64,000 nt of DNA from Candidatus Eiseniibacteriota bacterium (lineage in GTDB: Bacteria > Orphanbacterota > Orphanbacteria > Orphanbacterales > Orphanbacteraceae): the NCBI GenBank assembly GCA_029262235.1, contig JAJCZU010000004.1:62001-126000 (forward strand), read 5' to 3'. Below, one piece after another: positions 62,141-64,000 of this stretch (its first letter is position 1; the number at the start of each line of letters is the position of its first letter). A program made the position numbers and the translations under genes. Under the pieces are notes generated by a model. It was not told the DNA's origin. It ran no database searches and saw nothing but the letters and a program-made list of their open reading frames with translations.

Positions 62141-64000
62141 TTGTCTGCCTTTCGCTCTGATTTTGCTGTGACGTTGGCGCGTGATCCAGTGCGTCTCTTT
62201 GCTGCTGCGCGTTATTGGGTTAATCAGTTCGAGCAGGATAGTGCGGTGCACGGGACAACTCTGCCGTCTTTTCTCTTCCCTCCCCTTCAGACCCCGGCAA
62301 ACGGGATACAGAGCCTTTCAGAGTATCTTACTCGGTACCGGCGGCTCTGGGAGCATCCGCGGACTTCGTGGCGATTGTACGTGTTTGGACAGAACCGACA
62401 CGGTTTTGATGAAACCCTAAAGCAGTCGGATTGCCTCCTGTCTCTAGTGGAACTTGCGGAGCATGTTGGTGCGCCCTCTTCCACGGAATTGCTGACTTCT
62501 GTGGAACAATTTCTCGCCCTAGCCGAAAAGCCGCCTTCTGCCCTGCAGAACCTCACGGAAGATGAGATCTTCCGCATGGCTCAAGCAATACGCGGAACTC
62601 GAGAGCTACTAGACCTATTGAGACGCATTCGCTTTGCCCAACTCAACAGCAACAACGAGACAAGTGTTGCCGAATGTCTCGCGCTACACCGTTGGGAGGG
62701 AGCATTCACGTTGCCGCCCTCGATGAACAGCATGCGCCATGCCCCGTTTGTCATCACGAAGAAAGGAACATGTCGAACCCCCGAGACCACTGCAGGCGAT
62801 ATGACGATTTCCCGTGAGGGGTTCATGTTGCGTGTTCCCGTAGATGACTTCGATACTATTGGCCGTACATCGTTCGACCTCAGCGCACACCTCCTACGAG
62901 CAAACCTCGTTACCCAGGCCGGACTTGACCGAATTGCAAACAACCACCTCGACAGTCATTTTTTCGATGAAAGCGTTCGTTGTATCATTTCCGCTTTCTA
63001 CTACGGCGATCTTCGCGAACAACTCACGACAGCACTTCAACCCCTATTCCCAAGCATCACAACAGTCGGCCCCGAGGCACCAAGTCAGAACCAGATGCGG
63101 TGGTTCATTCTCCAATTCCTGCCCAACCTGCTCATACACGACATCGACCAAATGGAATCACCCCGGAGTCTCTCCTACCATCTTGAGAGGATCGTTAACC
63201 GTGCCGCGCGTCTACTGAATTGGCACGAAGCAACCCCTGTGCCGTTGCCCGTACGCTCTGGCCCCATTTATCTTTTGGGAGATGACCGAGCGCATGCAGC
63301 TCGCGAAACTCTCGCCCTGCAAAGTGAGTGGTTCAGTTCACGCCGAAGCCTCCACACTATCCTTAGTCACACTGATCGGCCAGCATACACAAACGTCACT
63401 CCGCTCACCCCTTTCATGACTTACCTCCGATTCAACGCAGGCGACGAAATTTTCATGGGAATTCTCCTGCGCACGCTCGTACAAGCCTGGCCCAAACTCC
63501 TCAAATATTGGAAGTCCAAGGGACAAAGCACATCTGTCCCTGCGAAAGCACGACAAGAAGTAAGAAACGCACTTGACGCAACACCCAGTCCCACACTCAC
63601 GCAAGAAGAAGTAGCAACTCTCAAACAAGCGCTCGATCATTGGCGCACAAGTGTCCACTCAAGCTGTCCGCCAAAGGACGCCCGGAACCCCAATCACCGG
63701 GGCAAGACCTACTGGGGAAGCATCGGACTCATTGACATGCTCCAAACGCAGGACCATATGGCTTGGCTTGGAAGGGCCTTTGCGACAGCTGATGAATTTG
63801 TTGCGTTTTGGAGGGCCACATCGTGGAAAGCTCGCAGCACAGGACGCATATATCTAAGCGCCGATCAAAGAGATTGGGACCTCTGCCCCCGGCAACCCCC
63901 ACGATGGACTCCGCAAGAAGGGGAAAACCACCGAAATACGCTCCTGACTACTGCGGAGTACGCACGCAATACAGTTGACCTTCTTCAAGCTAAACATCTC
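62141..64000 (+). CDS. Large protein of unknown function, open to window end
   Basis: An uninterrupted frame of 620 codons from TTG 62141 (GGAGG ten bases upstream) to the last base of the window; an in-frame TGA at 62135 limits the 5' extent and GTG 62168 is an alternative start. Starts MSAFRSDFAVTLARDPVRLF and continues AAARYWVNQFEQDSAVHGTTL. Mostly helical, with W- and R-rich stretches (RYRRLWEHPRTSWRLYVFG; NNHLDSHFFDESVRCIISAFYYGDLREQL; MRWFILQFLPNLLIHDIDQME). I recognise no catalytic motif, P-loop or membrane segment. The 3' end is outside the window. Codon use is the lower-GC island type. Confidence 0.65.
   Translation, partial: MSAFRSDFAVTLARDPVRLFAAARYWVNQFEQDSAVHGTTLPSFLFPPLQTPANGIQSLSEYLTRYRRLWEHPRTSWRLYVFGQNRHGFDETLKQSDCLLSLVELAEHVGAPSSTELLTSVEQFLALAEKPPSALQNLTEDEIFRMAQAIRGTRELLDLLRRIRFAQLNSNNETSVAECLALHRWEGAFTLPPSMNSMRHAPFVITKKGTCRTPETTAGDMTISREGFMLRVPVDDFDTIGRTSFDLSAHLLRANLVTQAGLDRIANNHLDSHFFDESVRCIISAFYYGDLREQLTTALQPLFPSITTVGPEAPSQNQMRWFILQFLPNLLIHDIDQMESPRSLSYHLERIVNRAARLLNWHEATPVPLPVRSGPIYLLGDDRAHAARETLALQSEWFSSRRSLHTILSHTDRPAYTNVTPLTPFMTYLRFNAGDEIFMGILLRTLVQAWPKLLKYWKSKGQSTSVPAKARQEVRNALDATPSPTLTQEEVATLKQALDHWRTSVHSSCPPKDARNPNHRGKTYWGSIGLIDMLQTQDHMAWLGRAFATADEFVAFWRATSWKARSTGRIYLSADQRDWDLCPRQPPRWTPQEGENHRNTLLTTAEYARNTVDLLQAKHL

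Noticed and set aside
62287-63658. Minus-strand small frames at the end of the window
   Set aside because: They lie antisense to the uninterrupted 620-codon plus-strand frame and have no motifs.
53035-64000. Attachment-site repeat of the tRNA-Asn 3' end
   Set aside because: I looked for the T arm and acceptor sequence downstream and found no second copy in the window.

Overview
The window reads as one high-GC chromosomal segment from an uncultured Gram-negative bacterium. Several proteins end in a FlgD-like Ig sorting domain (five here). Two large Ser/Thr kinases carry TPR tails, and the ribosomal operon is rearranged. This mix is typical of FCB-like candidate phyla such as Krumholzibacteriota or Eisenbacteria. 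That assignment is inference from gene content, not from a search.

Region 1 (1-17284) is one long co-directional translation operon: 3' end of rpsL, rpsG, fusA, an EF-Tu-like gene, then the S10-spc-alpha block through rpoA and rplQ. Three things depart from the textbook order. The gene in the tuf position has EF-Tu length and domains but has lost the switch I threonine motif and the NKxD motif. rplC (L3) is missing between rpsJ and rplD. rpsD (S4) is missing between rpsK and rpoA. Start codons of rpsN, rpsM and rpsK are TTG behind strong Shine-Dalgarno sites.

Region 2 (17285-32509) is a set of mostly single genes: an M4-type metalloprotease, a serine beta-lactamase-family hydrolase, an AraC regulator, a photolyase, a PrmA-like methyltransferase, a secreted toroid protein, a DoxX-like membrane protein, an MDR oxidoreductase, a cardiolipin-synthase-like PLD protein and an EEP hydrolase. 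Many of their 3' ends are followed by long nested hairpins. Some share a conserved CTGGCCA-type core while their flanking stems differ in sequence but stay paired; another pair are ~190 bp direct repeats that are themselves imperfect palindromes.

Region 3 (32617-38835) is a signalling cluster: two TPR receptor-like Ser/Thr kinases with an ECF sigma factor gene on the opposite strand between them. Region 4 (38997-52715) is rich in secreted proteins: an M12B-like protease, a tail-fibre-like protein, lectin-like and YceI-type proteins. It is interrupted by a minus-strand pair encoding a GlmL/MutL-type ASKHA protein and a biotinyl/lipoyl-like sandwich protein. Three small secreted proteins end in nearly the same 11-12 residues (S/T-S-W-x-x-V/I-K-x-L-F-R), which I take as a candidate C-terminal sorting tag distinct from the FlgD-type domain.

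Region 5 (52918-64000) starts at a tRNA-Asn gene and looks like an acquired island: base composition is visibly less GC-rich, and it holds an AAA-type ATPase, a glutamate dehydrogenase, a two-gene unit of a TIR/DUF4062-like protein plus a HEAT-like repeat protein (a candidate defence module), tandem HTH genes, an IS element with a frameshifted transposase, a truncated relative of that IS, and two homologous promoter/leader sequences. One leader precedes a long ORF (from about 62141) that stays open to the window end.
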